From Barthelona sp. PCE (lineage: Eukaryota > Metamonada: BaSk clade): DNA of 64,000 bases. How positions within the stretch are numbered: position 1 is the first letter of the stretch; the number at the start of each line of letters is the position of its first letter. The translations under genes were made by a program, and so were the position numbers. The stretch lies in assembly GCA_040285745.1 (NCBI GenBank), contig JAUFOR010000006.1, forward strand, positions 124,001-188,000. Reading direction: 5' to 3'. The notes below the pieces were generated by a model, which was not told the origin of the DNA, made no database searches, and was given only the letters and a program-made list of their open reading frames with translations. Below, one piece after another: positions 28,360-37,298 of the stretch.

Positions 28360-29650
28360 CTCAATTTCTGAATCCTCTTCCTCTTCTGGTGACTTAACTT
28401 TCTCAGGCTTAGGGGGCTTATACAACTTGGTCTTCAACAAAGCATTCAATTCACTAATTGCCAAAGGGAAATTCTCCAGTATAAAACCTCTATTTAACAA
28501 TTTTGGACGACTGATAGTTTCATGAATAACACTGATTTTGTTTTCTGGTGTGTCTTCTAACTCAATACCATCAATTTCTTTATCGACATCAAGCAAGAAA
28601 TATGGATTCAAACTACGCAAATCATAGTACTTGCCAAGTTTTTCAGATAATTCATCAATTGGTGCACCAGGAGGACCAACAACACAGACTTTAAGAGGCG
28701 TAAGGTTGTAAGCATTAAGGAACTCAGTTTTAACCTTTGCAAAGTTTTCAACCAAACCCTCTGCACAATGCCATTCAAAATCTAACTCTCCAACTACACC
28801 TCTTTCAAGACGAGCATCATAAGTTAACTCCTCAACACCTGTGGAGAGGAGAACCTCGCTCTGCTCAATGGGGGTGATATCAACGTTACCAATAGTTGTA
28901 ATCGTTGAAATGATGTCCTTAGCAGTGCATCGAGATTCATCAAGGGCAAGAACATAAGGAGATGAGGTTTCGTTCTCAATGGCGTCGGCAATGATTGCTG
29001 CAGCGTCACGGACGTGGATGGTGTAAACTGGGTTATTTCCATCACCATATAGAGGAATGTTTTGAATGTTCCAAGAAGCTTTGAACATGGGATGCAGATA
29101 TGATTCCTCGTCACCATATAGAAGGCCGCAGTTCACAACTACAGTTCTGAACAGATCGGTGGAGGCTCTAATAATAAGTTTCTCCAAGGAATGCTGTTTT
29201 CTGTAGTTGGGATGAGGGCGGCGACGGCGGGCATCCTCCTCGGTTACGAATGACTCCTCGTCTTCCGGGTCTGCGGAAGGAGTACGACACCAGGTTAACA
29301 CAGATGAGATAGAAATCAGTACTTTGTTCTGCTTGAGGTTAGCACGCTGAACAATGTCTAGGGCCTGGAGAACATCGTCGGATTGATCGCAAATATCATA
29401 AACTAAGACGTCACATTGCAAAATGGCTCTTTCAATTTCGGGAAAATTTTGAGGCTAAAAGTCAGTTTTCTTTTAAATAAAGCATTGCTTGTCTGTCACA
29501 TACGGAGATCACGCTTGAAATCGATACGGAATCCTGACGAAACGAATCGTTTGACTTAATAATAAAGCTAGGCTTGGTCTCTGTCTTCTGATAATGGCGT
29601 ATCAATGCTTTTGACGCAAATGAGTCTGGATTGTTCAGGAAAATACGCAT
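27619..29650 (-). CDS. AK7: Adenylate kinase 7-like protein, degenerate P-loop (one intron)
   Basis: Exons 29650-29504 and 29454-27619 encode 660 aa. The order matches AK7: an N-terminal block with RIFLNNPDSFASK; an NAD-epimerase-like region (QCDVLVYDI, YGDGNNPVYTIHVRDAA, VLALDES); an adenylate kinase-like region; Glu-rich loops; a coiled coil; and a C-terminal Dpy-30 motif (PTLTKALYELVELRPEDPIQFVAEYLF). The P-loop is GPPGAPIDE, lacking the Lys-Ser/Thr of GxPGxGK[ST], so ATP binding and kinase activity are doubtful here. AK7 is an axonemal protein whose loss causes ciliary dyskinesia. The Dpy-30 helix docks partner proteins. SPAG16 lies upstream on the same strand. The intron separates residue 49 from 50. 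Confidence 0.85.
29455..29503 (-). other. Spliceosomal mini-intron in AK7 (49 nt)
   Basis: GTATGT at 29503 and CTGACTTTTAG ending at 29455. Removal joins an ATG-started 49-codon exon to the epimerase-like region in phase 0. The unspliced frame hits a TAG at the intron end and otherwise offers only a TTG start. Confidence 0.8.
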
Positions 29651-29840
29651 TATGTTCAAAAAAAGTAAATATACAACACGAAAAGGATAGATAATATGAC
29701 TACATGAATTTTTAAATTTACATACGTATAAATGGTATAAAAACACTATTTAAATTCTCAAATAATACATCTTAATACATTTTGTGCAGTTTTTCTTAAA
29801 AAAAAATTCCATCACAAAAAACATTAATTTTACATGTCAA

Positions 29841-31580
29841 TTACCCCCAAACCTTCACGATACCATCGGATGAAGCTGAAAGCAATACATCCTGTGAAGA
29901 TTGAGGCATAGTATAAAACAGAACATCCTGTACAGTATCGTTGTGGCCACCCAAACTGAATGCTTGAATAGCCTGTTCGATATCAAAGACACGGACACTA
30001 AGGTCATCACAAGCAGCAGCTAATAATTTCCCTGATCTATGCCAACTTAAAGAATTAACAGAATGAGGACCACAATCAAATGAAAACATCTCTTCCAGTG
30101 TACGAACATCAAATACCTTCACTTGACCATCAGCATCACAAGACGCTAATAGATTTCCTTGTAATGTAAATTCTGCATAATTAACAGCATTAGTATGACC
30201 AAACAATGTATGAACACATTGACCGATCCTGGCATCCCATAGAGATATGGTTTTATCAGCTGAAGCAGTTACGCATGTGTTACTGAGGGCGGCAAAACGT
30301 ACACTATTGACACTATCTACATGACCTCTCAAAGTTTGGAATGCTGTACCTTGGATAGTATCCCAAATCTTCACCGTCTGGTCCATAGAAGCTGTGGCAA
30401 CAAAGTTCCCTGTATAATGCCAATCAACTGACCATATAGGTGCGGTGTGTCCCTTTAATACACATTTTTTGCATGCTTCTCTAATATCCCAAACAATTGC
30501 AACGCCATCACCACTTGCTGAAACTAATTGAGTACCACGAGGTGAGAAGGATACATCACCAAGCCAATCCTGATGACCTGAACCCGTTAGAACATGCTCA
30601 CAAGTAGGTACTGTCCACATTTTCCAGGTAGTATCATCTGAGGAGGTTAATATCAACTCTTGTTTGGGGTGCGCGGCAATGCTAGACACACCAACATTGT
30701 GCGCTGTGAACGAATTTTGTTCACTCAATGATGAAGGAATACCATAAGTATGTTCCAGGTGTGGATTGTAAGGTGCTTCTTCAAACATTTCTGCTTTCGG
30801 AGTTACCTTCTTTTGGCGGGTTGTCTTGGGTTCTGAGCCATCAGACTTCATGGACTGGAGTGTCTTGATTGTGTGTTCAGCCAGTGTAAGCTTGTTCTTG
30901 AGCTTACCAACCTGCATCTTGGCTAAACTCTTCTCCTTCATCAATGCCTTATGCTTTGTTTGGAGATCCTCAACAAGCTCCGGATACTGCTCGTAGTGCT
31001 TCTTTAATCTCTTAATATCGCGAACAAGAGAGTTCTTCTCTTGAACAACTCTGTTATGTTGTAGCTTGAAGTGATCCCTCTGCTTCCTGAAGCGATCCCA
31101 GGTTGACTGTGCCTTCTCTGCCTTCTCTTCAGCCTCAACGAGTTGCTTCTTCAGAATGGCAATTTCGTTATGCAATTTAGAATTCTGATAATATACATCT
31201 GGTGGCACCGCAAGTGAATCTGTATCGATTTCTCCCCTCGACAACATCTCGTACCATTCTTGCTGAAACACAGCCAGCGATTTTGTCATATTGAATCTGG
31301 TGAATGTGTTTCGAATAAAATCGTCTAGCACTTCGTGCCTTGTCGTGGATTCTGTTACTGGCTCAATGGGTTTCTCTAAATGTAAGTGTTTCTACAAGAA
31401 CTCAAAAAAAATCATACGTGTGAGTTCGTTGTGCTTAACTGTAGCTGTCATGGATAACAACGTGCGATCGTCCATATCTTCCTCATCTTCCAAAGAGACT
31501 GCTTCGTAGATGAAATCGTCTTCTTCATCGATGTCCATCTCTTTCTCCTCTAATGTGTACGTTACTTCTTTTACGGTCAT
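29841..31580 (-). CDS. SPAG16: SPAG16/PF20, WD40 axonemal central-pair protein (one intron)
   Basis: Exons 31580-31418 and 31375-29841 give 565 aa. An acidic N-terminus leads to a conserved block at VLDDFIRNTFTRFNMTKSLA and FQQEWYE, which aligns with SPAG16's IEDFLCNFLIKMG...FQSEWYE. A coiled coil and seven WD repeats (about residues 274-565) follow. Signatures include GHQDWLGDVSF, VDSVNSVRF, SADKTISLWDARIG and SSDGIVKVWG. PF20 lies on the central-pair bridge and is needed for axoneme stability and motility. Without the intron, the only start for the conserved N-terminal block would be a GTG. The poly(A)-like TAAAA lies 11 nt past the stop. The gene is divergent from the 352-aa basic protein. 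Confidence 0.92.
31376..31417 (-). other. Spliceosomal mini-intron in SPAG16 (42 nt)
   Basis: GTATGA at 31417 and CTTACATTTAG ending at 31376. It contains an in-frame TAG that would otherwise stop the protein at residue 62. Splicing (phase 1) gives ELT followed by QKPIEPVTEST in the same frame. Its 3' end sequence is identical to that of the SEC24 intron. Confidence 0.82.
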
Positions 31581-32062
31581 TTTCTGCCTGTGTGTATGTG
31601 TGACCCTAACAGATGAAAAGGAATGAAAAGCTAAAACGATTGCAATTCGTCTTTTGACCTATCTTTAGCTGCAATGACTACAAAAGTATCGCACCCTCTG
31701 CAAAATGCAGCATTCATCATGGAATTGTGTGTTTTATGTTTTGTTTACCTTTTTATGTAGGGCTTTTTATCTTCTGCACAGCGTATATTTGAGTGTAGCT
31801 TTGATTTGTATGATACACTTAAAATATTACATAACACACTTTTTTATGCATAATTCAACCATTATATAATACTGGAAGTTTTATTATCCATATTCGGGCA
31901 ATCCTTCCAATTAAGGTCACTTATCACGTGTATGTGTGTGCTGACTACTCAAAAACTCCAGAAACCACATCCAAAAAAGCGATGAAGTACTACGAACCTA
32001 GCCAACTATGGATAACTTCGTATTTACATTTTTCTGATTTTTCTCGGTATTAACATCTTTCA
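31581..32062. other. 482-bp divergent promoter region
   Basis: AT-rich spacer between SPAG16 (leftward) and the 352-aa gene (rightward). TCACACA lies just upstream of the SPAG16 ATG on its strand. A 29-codon frame at about 31673 is too short and Met/Leu-rich to support. No repeats are seen. Confidence 0.4.
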
Positions 32063-33121
32063 ATGCAATCTGCGCGTTATACCGACGCCAAGCAGATCTA
32101 TTTGCTTCGCAGTAAGCCGAAAAGCACAGCTTACGTTGTTGATATGAAGAAATCATTACCTAATCGACGACAGATGAACATTTTTTTTGCCCGTAGATGT
32201 AAGAAATCCATCAATACCCGCTTTGTCTATGATCAGAAACTCCGTAACGCTCTTATCAGACGCAATTCTCACATTGCTGAACGCCAAGCACGTGGTTCTT
32301 TGATTGTGCTAAGAGGAATGTTAGTTCGTGATTATCTAAGGGAGAAGGAACTTTCTGACTCGTTGTGGTTGAGTGAATGTATTTATGTCAATGACATCAA
32401 TGCTGCTATGAGAAGAAACAAGTATCTTTCGGATCGTGTGGATAGTATTAGAGAATACTTAAAGGCTTGTGATCGACGTCGGAAGATGAGAGAAGCAAAG
32501 GATTTGAAATACAGAGAGACTATTGCTCATTGGACAGAGTTTGGGAAATTTAGTTCGCAATCTCGTCGCGATACCATCAGACAACTACAGTTAGCTAAGC
32601 TTTATGCACATGATCACCATGCAATTGTTGTACAGAGCCGCAGAAAGCGTGTTATCCTCCAGCGGAAACTTGAGATTATGCAATCCAGTGCAATTCGTCA
32701 ACGTCTTGCAACTGAGCGCAGAATGCATACAATCAATTACACACGCTCAAAGGGAATTGAATATGGAACTAGCCGTGTCAATGATGCCCGGGATCGTGCG
32801 TATAACGATGAATTCGACAATTATTTTGATTTGCAAGTAACAATGTCACAAGAGGATGCTGCGTATTCGAGAGCTGTTCAACATACGCTTAGTAAGAAGA
32901 ACAAGGCGTCAAGAGAGCTTCTCAAGGTCAGTGACGTTCTCTTTAACAATGCTCTTGTTCACTACATGCAGCGAAAATTCTTGGAAGCAGATTTTGAAGA
33001 GCATGTCATCCGCCATGAGCAGTACATCAAATCAGTCAAGGCCAAAGGTGCTCGGGAATCTTTTAAGGTCAGGGAGGCGCATCAGCGTAAGAGACAACGT
33101 CTATATCCTTCACGTATTTGA
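32063..33121 (+). CDS. Basic helical protein, unknown
   Basis: A 352-aa, Arg/Lys-rich, mostly helical protein with many RR/KR pairs and heptad-like stretches (for example RRDTIRQLQLAKLYAHDHHA and RQRLATERRMHTINYTRSKG). There is no signal, membrane span or catalytic motif. It shares a divergent promoter region with the axonemal gene SPAG16, so a microtubule or axoneme role is conceivable, but nothing in the protein proves it. It converges with the Lys-rich gene (27 bp between stops). Confidence 0.75.
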   Translation: MQSARYTDAKQIYLLRSKPKSTAYVVDMKKSLPNRRQMNIFFARRCKKSINTRFVYDQKLRNALIRRNSHIAERQARGSLIVLRGMLVRDYLREKELSDSLWLSECIYVNDINAAMRRNKYLSDRVDSIREYLKACDRRRKMREAKDLKYRETIAHWTEFGKFSSQSRRDTIRQLQLAKLYAHDHHAIVVQSRRKRVILQRKLEIMQSSAIRQRLATERRMHTINYTRSKGIEYGTSRVNDARDRAYNDEFDNYFDLQVTMSQEDAAYSRAVQHTLSKKNKASRELLKVSDVLFNNALVHYMQRKFLEADFEEHVIRHEQYIKSVKAKGARESFKVREAHQRKRQRLYPSRI

Positions 33122-33148
33122 TTCCAAAACAGAATAAACTCAATTTAC

Positions 33149-34030
33149 TCAATTTACTCGATTTTCTTTTTTGCATTGTGCTTTTCCTGCTTCAACAGTA
33201 AAGTTAATAGGTACACGGGCCACTGTATCCATCGCTATACGTGTTCTTTTTGAAACAACTGGTACTTTACGAACAGGTATTGAAAGATATGAACGTTTCG
33301 GTTTTGGCTTAACACTTAACGCCAATAATAATGACTTCCAACTATCCTTTGGCTTACTTGTATCCACCTGTGATATTACTTTTTTAACACGCTTCTTTGC
33401 AATTCCTGTATCAAGTTTAGCGTGCTTAGTCGGTTTATGTGGAGGTTTGATCAGTGATTTCAATGATTTTGCACGATTGTCAACCATCTTTGAGGGCTTG
33501 TTCACACTTTTCTTGCTCTTCTTATTAATCAATGATTTAGTGCTGGTCAACTTCTTGCCTTTAACTCTTTTCTTTGTCGACTTTTTCCTTTTCTTCTTTG
33601 GTTTCTTTGTGGCAGGTGGTTCGGTTATGACCGGAGGAGACTTTGCTAACGTTATTTTAAGCTTTGTTTTAACAATCGGTTTTTCTGTCTTTGGCTTCTT
33701 CTTTCGTCGAATTACAGGCTTCTTTGACGAAAAATGTTTCTTAGTAGTTTCATTCTTAAGAGGATCTATGACTCTCAACTTATACAAGTTCATCTTTTCT
33801 GCATTTGACAACTTAGTCTTTGGTTTTCGCTCCTTCTTAACAACAGGGACGCCTGGTTCCTCTATTAACTCCTGTGCGGGACAATTAACACTATATATTG
33901 ACCTTGGAGATTGGAATGTTGGATATAACTCACTAGATATCGTTTGACTGTATTGCGCATCATGCGGGACGGCTGGAATATTGCCCGCCACAAAGGTTAG
34001 CCTGTCTCCGAGTGGGAGGGAAGCTAACAT
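33149..34030 (-). CDS. Lysine-rich low-complexity protein, probably nuclear
   Basis: A 293-aa protein whose middle and C-terminal parts are clusters of Lys with Pro, Thr and Ser (for example KKPKKKRKKSTKKRVKGKK), resembling basic nuclear or nucleolar tails. The ATG at 34030 is preceded by TCATTCATCATATG-like sequence (ATTCATC). The antisense strand carries a 258-codon frame, but its product is a Phe/Leu-rich mirror of Lys codons. No domain is recognised; nucleic-acid binding is inferred from charge alone. Confidence 0.65.
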   Translation of the reverse strand: MLASLPLGDRLTFVAGNIPAVPHDAQYSQTISSELYPTFQSPRSIYSVNCPAQELIEEPGVPVVKKERKPKTKLSNAEKMNLYKLRVIDPLKNETTKKHFSSKKPVIRRKKKPKTEKPIVKTKLKITLAKSPPVITEPPATKKPKKKRKKSTKKRVKGKKLTSTKSLINKKSKKSVNKPSKMVDNRAKSLKSLIKPPHKPTKHAKLDTGIAKKRVKKVISQVDTSKPKDSWKSLLLALSVKPKPKRSYLSIPVRKVPVVSKRTRIAMDTVARVPINFTVEAGKAQCKKENRVN

Positions 34031-34076
34031 ATGATGAATGGAAAAAGTTACAAATCGAAATACAATACTTCTTTAC

Positions 34077-34793
34077 TTAAAACAAACTAAAAAGATCAGT
34101 AAAATCCGAAGATCCTGAATCCTTCTTTAGCTTAATATAATCTTCCATCTCCTTACCCTTTGTAGAAACAGTAGAATCGGCTGCATCGCGATCAAAGTCT
34201 TCATAACCAGTAGACAAACAACTAGTTTTAACAGCGCTGGACACATCACTGCTTAAAAACATGCAGTGGAACTTACAATCTGTTCTAGGATCATAGTAAA
34301 ATCCACTTGGTAACTCTGAACATTTTGTGCAATAAGTATTTTCAAATTCAGATGCATAATCCTGTGCATAGCTACGGCATTTGATGTAGCTCATGTAATC
34401 ATTAGTTTCTTCTGATTTAAAAAAGCTATTAGCAGGATTTGGAACAGATTCCTCATCCTCCTCTCTTGGAAGCTGACGACAAAGTTTAGAAAACAATGTG
34501 CAGAGCTTTCTATCAGCGTCTTCGACACCTAAAATGCCCTGGAATTGCTCAAGAACTGTCCAAAGTTCCTTAAATTTCTCAACTTGAGATGGTTGTTCTA
34601 TAGGACGTCCCCAACGTCTCCAGCGAGCCCTATGGTAAGCACCTCTCCAACGTGGGTGGCTAATGGCTGGAATTTCTGGTTTTTCAAGAACAGATACGTT
34701 CTTCAAAACATCCATGCAATCATTGTACTCACACAAATTGATTGCAGATACGAGTTGTCCGAGGACTATCAGAACGATAAAAAGCTTTAACAT
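34077..34793 (-). CDS. Secreted or luminal Cys-containing protein, unknown
   Basis: A 238-aa protein starting at the Met of LKLFIVLIVLGQLVSA, a clear signal peptide; an extra 15 residues upstream would mask it. The mature part has about a dozen Cys residues in pairs (CEYNDC, CTLFSKLC, CTKC, CKFHC), suggesting disulfides, a basic Trp-rich stretch (RWRGAYHRARWRRWGRP), and an acidic, disordered C-terminal tail without a membrane anchor. I recognise no family. It is therefore a likely secreted or ER/lysosomal-lumen protein. It lies 46 bp upstream of the Lys-rich gene on the same strand. Confidence 0.7.
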   Translation of the reverse strand: MLKLFIVLIVLGQLVSAINLCEYNDCMDVLKNVSVLEKPEIPAISHPRWRGAYHRARWRRWGRPIEQPSQVEKFKELWTVLEQFQGILGVEDADRKLCTLFSKLCRQLPREEDEESVPNPANSFFKSEETNDYMSYIKCRSYAQDYASEFENTYCTKCSELPSGFYYDPRTDCKFHCMFLSSDVSSAVKTSCLSTGYEDFDRDAADSTVSTKGKEMEDYIKLKKDSGSSDFTDLFSLF

Positions 34794-35091
34794 CGAAATA
34801 GATAACGACAAAGAAGTAGAAAATGTAAAAACATCCATATTTCAATATACGTTCCTTCTTCTGTTAAAAACCCTCTCGCTCGTCATATATTGACCTGTCC
34901 CATACAGTGAAAGCGCTGTACAGCAATAGCCTGCGTAAGAATTGTTCTCTCTCAACTCTGAATATACATCCCTTTAAACTTTTACATGAGAATAAAATCG
35001 GAATAGAAATTGGTTGTGTCAACACAAAAGCAATGAATCTTGTTTAATCATTCATATTCTATATCTTGTTCAAACAGTTCACTTTTTCATA

Positions 35092-36252
35092 ATGAACATT
35101 ATTCAACAGCAGCAATTTGGAAAAGCAAAAGAACATGAGCGTCAGGCAGCAGCTGCCATGAAAACGGGCTTATTTAAGTGGAAACCTGATCACCAAACCG
35201 CTTCTATTCATTATTCACGCGCAGCAGAGAACTACACGCTCTGTGGCCGACTTGAAAAGGCTATCAATTGTTGGGAAAATGCAGCAATTTCCAACCACTC
35301 TTTAGGTTTAGACTATCAAGAGGCTGATTGTCTCGTTAACGTAGCAGATCTGTATCAGGAATTGGAGGACTATTCCCATTACGACCTTTACGAGAAGGCA
35401 TTCCGTCTATTTTACATGAACGATAATATTGATCAAGGTGTTAAATGTTTGATAAAAGTAGCAAAAATAATCGCAAAATATCATCCTACTGAGAAGGAGA
35501 AGCTCTCCCAGCTGATGGATGACATCCATAGGCACGTTTTAGACAGTCAACAATCACGTAGAGTGCAAGATTTTTTGCACCCAATTTGTATGCAATTTAT
35601 TGATGAAAGTTTGTTTATTGAAGCAGGTGATTTGTTTATTAAGATGGGTTATGCACGCTTAAAGGTGAAGACCGTCTTGGATCTATGTAGTGCAGATTGG
35701 TTAAGTGGTATTATATGTTATCTACGTACTTTAGATTTTGAAAATGCTCAAGGAAAGATGAATGATTTATTAACTCAATCAGATTTCGGCCTCACTGACC
35801 GCGGTGTCATTGCGACTATCATGTGTGATGCGTGTTTAGAAGGAAATGAAGAGAAATTAGAAACTCAAATTATTAAACCACAAGTATCATTATTAGATAA
35901 CAGAGTATTACGTTTAATTCGTTATATCAAGAAGCATGTTACTGACATGGACCTTGTTGTGCAGGAGCAGCTTGAATTATCAACTATTGTATCTGAAGAA
36001 AATGGTGAACGAAAAACTCAAGCAGAAAAAATGGGTGAAGTACTCTCTAACTTTGAGAATATGATGGGTGTTGGTACTTCTGCCAAACAGGAGCAGGAGA
36101 CAGAAATTGTTGATTCCTTAGTATCTACTGAAACACAAGAGGAGGTGAATACTGAAACACAGGAGGAGGTGAATACTGAACAACCATCTGCAACTGAGAA
36201 GCTTGATGAAGATGAATATGACAGTGAAAGCGACTATGATGGAGTTTTGTAA
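35092..36252 (+). CDS. NAPG: gamma-SNAP (NSF attachment protein)
   Basis: A 386-aa TPR-like helical protein from the ATG at 35092, which carries a TTCACTTTTTCATA initiator-like stretch. The first helices (AKEHERQAAAAMKTGLFKWK, then PDHQTASIHYSRAAENYTL) match the N-terminus of gamma-SNAP (KAEKYLKTGFLKWKPDYDSA). The C-terminus ends in the acidic tail DEDEYDSESDYDGVL, like gamma-SNAP's DEEEDEYSGGLC. Gamma-SNAP bridges NSF to SNARE complexes for disassembly. A 24-bp tandem repeat (36127-36174) doubles a TETQEEVN unit in the linker before the tail. TAAAT at the stop acts as the poly(A)-like signal. Confidence 0.9.
   Translation: MNIIQQQQFGKAKEHERQAAAAMKTGLFKWKPDHQTASIHYSRAAENYTLCGRLEKAINCWENAAISNHSLGLDYQEADCLVNVADLYQELEDYSHYDLYEKAFRLFYMNDNIDQGVKCLIKVAKIIAKYHPTEKEKLSQLMDDIHRHVLDSQQSRRVQDFLHPICMQFIDESLFIEAGDLFIKMGYARLKVKTVLDLCSADWLSGIICYLRTLDFENAQGKMNDLLTQSDFGLTDRGVIATIMCDACLEGNEEKLETQIIKPQVSLLDNRVLRLIRYIKKHVTDMDLVVQEQLELSTIVSEENGERKTQAEKMGEVLSNFENMMGVGTSAKQEQETEIVDSLVSTETQEEVNTETQEEVNTEQPSATEKLDEDEYDSESDYDGVL
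36127..36174 (+). repeat. 24-bp tandem repeat x2 in gamma-SNAP linker
   Basis: Two 24-bp copies (one mismatch) encode TETQEEVN twice, followed by a partial third unit. It is in frame and lies in a disordered linker, so it probably arose by slippage. Confidence 0.9.
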
Positions 36253-36349
36253 ATATTCTTTATTCTGTTGAAAATATTCATTATTTTTGAAAATTATTCT
36301 TATTGTTTTTCATGTTATTGCAAGTTTGTTTTTTGGAGTTGGCCAGGTT

Positions 36350-36907
36350 TTAAGATGTCTTATAACCAATAAAGGGTAAATGTCTGTACTTCATAGCATA
36401 ATCCAAACCATACCCAATAACGAAATGATCTTCACACCTGAAACCAACATAATCTAGGGTTACAGCGTCACCATGCTTCTCATATTTATCAAGAAGAACA
36501 ACAATTTGAACACTTAAAGGATTTAACTCCTGACAATATTGAATTAAAAACTCCAATGATTGACCAGTTTCAATTAAATCTTCAATTATAAGAACATGTT
36601 TGCCCTCGATGTCAACATCCAATCCCTTCTTAAATTCAAGCTTTCCTGACGTTGTTCCATTTCCATAAGAAGAAACACGTACGGTATCTTGGATAACACC
36701 CTCAATAGCAATGTTCTGTGTGAGTTCAACGAAGAAAGGCATGGCTCCTTGTAGAACACATACGCATACAAGCTCATTGCAGCCGATAGACTTGTAGTAC
36801 TCAGTGATTTCTTCACCAAGTTCTTTGACACGTTTAGAAATTTGTTCAGATGAATAGAGAACTTCAAAGTTGCTCAATTCGTTGGTAAGTAAGTTTTCCA
36901 TAGACAT
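36350..36907 (-). CDS. HPRT: Hypoxanthine phosphoribosyltransferase, bacterial-type
   Basis: A 185-aa protein from the ATG at 36907 (or 36901). It has the flexible-loop region VRVSSYGNGTTSGKLEF, the PRPP motif VLIIEDLIETGQSLE, VVLLDKYEKH and the C-terminal block VIGYGLDYAMKYRHLPFIGY seen in small bacterial-type HPRT/HGXPRT enzymes, including that of Tritrichomonas. These salvage hypoxanthine, guanine and sometimes xanthine with PRPP. Purine salvage is essential in organisms lacking de novo synthesis. Oddly, the usual Asp in the EDxxDTG core, which contacts purine N7, is Glu here (EDLIETG). The stop codon itself forms TAAA. The gene converges with gamma-SNAP (97 bp). Confidence 0.92.
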   Translation of the reverse strand: MSMENLLTNELSNFEVLYSSEQISKRVKELGEEITEYYKSIGCNELVCVCVLQGAMPFFVELTQNIAIEGVIQDTVRVSSYGNGTTSGKLEFKKGLDVDIEGKHVLIIEDLIETGQSLEFLIQYCQELNPLSVQIVVLLDKYEKHGDAVTLDYVGFRCEDHFVIGYGLDYAMKYRHLPFIGYKTS

Positions 36908-37298
36908 ACTATAGTATAAAAAGTTAAAAAAGTTAATGCAGAAATTTGTGCTCAAGTTCCCTGTCCAACCATTTTCAAAACTTACAAAGGGTAAGTTTCT
37001 CCACAAAAAACGTGGTTCAAGTGAAACTTAAGCTAGATACAAAAAAAATCTCAGAGTCACAAAAATCTAGTTATTTTATGCATTTGATTCACATTTTTAT
37101 GTTTAGAACTGAGCCTGTTACACACTTTGCGAGCGCTTGAGCAACATATTAATTTTCTCAAATCTTGAAAGAGGTAAAAAAAAAACTATCCTTTACCTAA
37201 CAAACTTGGGTCCTAAATTCTTCGCCTAGTGATGCCAAACTAAAAGGGGGCGTCCATTTCAAATTCAAAATACTCTTAAAGTCCAAAATACTGAATAT
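36908..37298. other. 391-bp divergent promoter region
   Basis: AT-rich spacer between HPRT (leftward) and the 471-aa gene (rightward). An A-run lies near 37178. The only frames are short and of chance composition. No other feature is seen. Confidence 0.4.

Noticed and set aside
27971-28525. 184-codon Ser-rich frame antisense to AK7
   Set aside because: It mirrors Glu-rich tracts of AK7 and has no independent support.
33171-33947. 258-codon plus-strand frame antisense to the Lys-rich gene
   Set aside because: Its Phe/Leu-rich product mirrors Lys codons on the other strand; the Lys-rich frame has a better start and composition.
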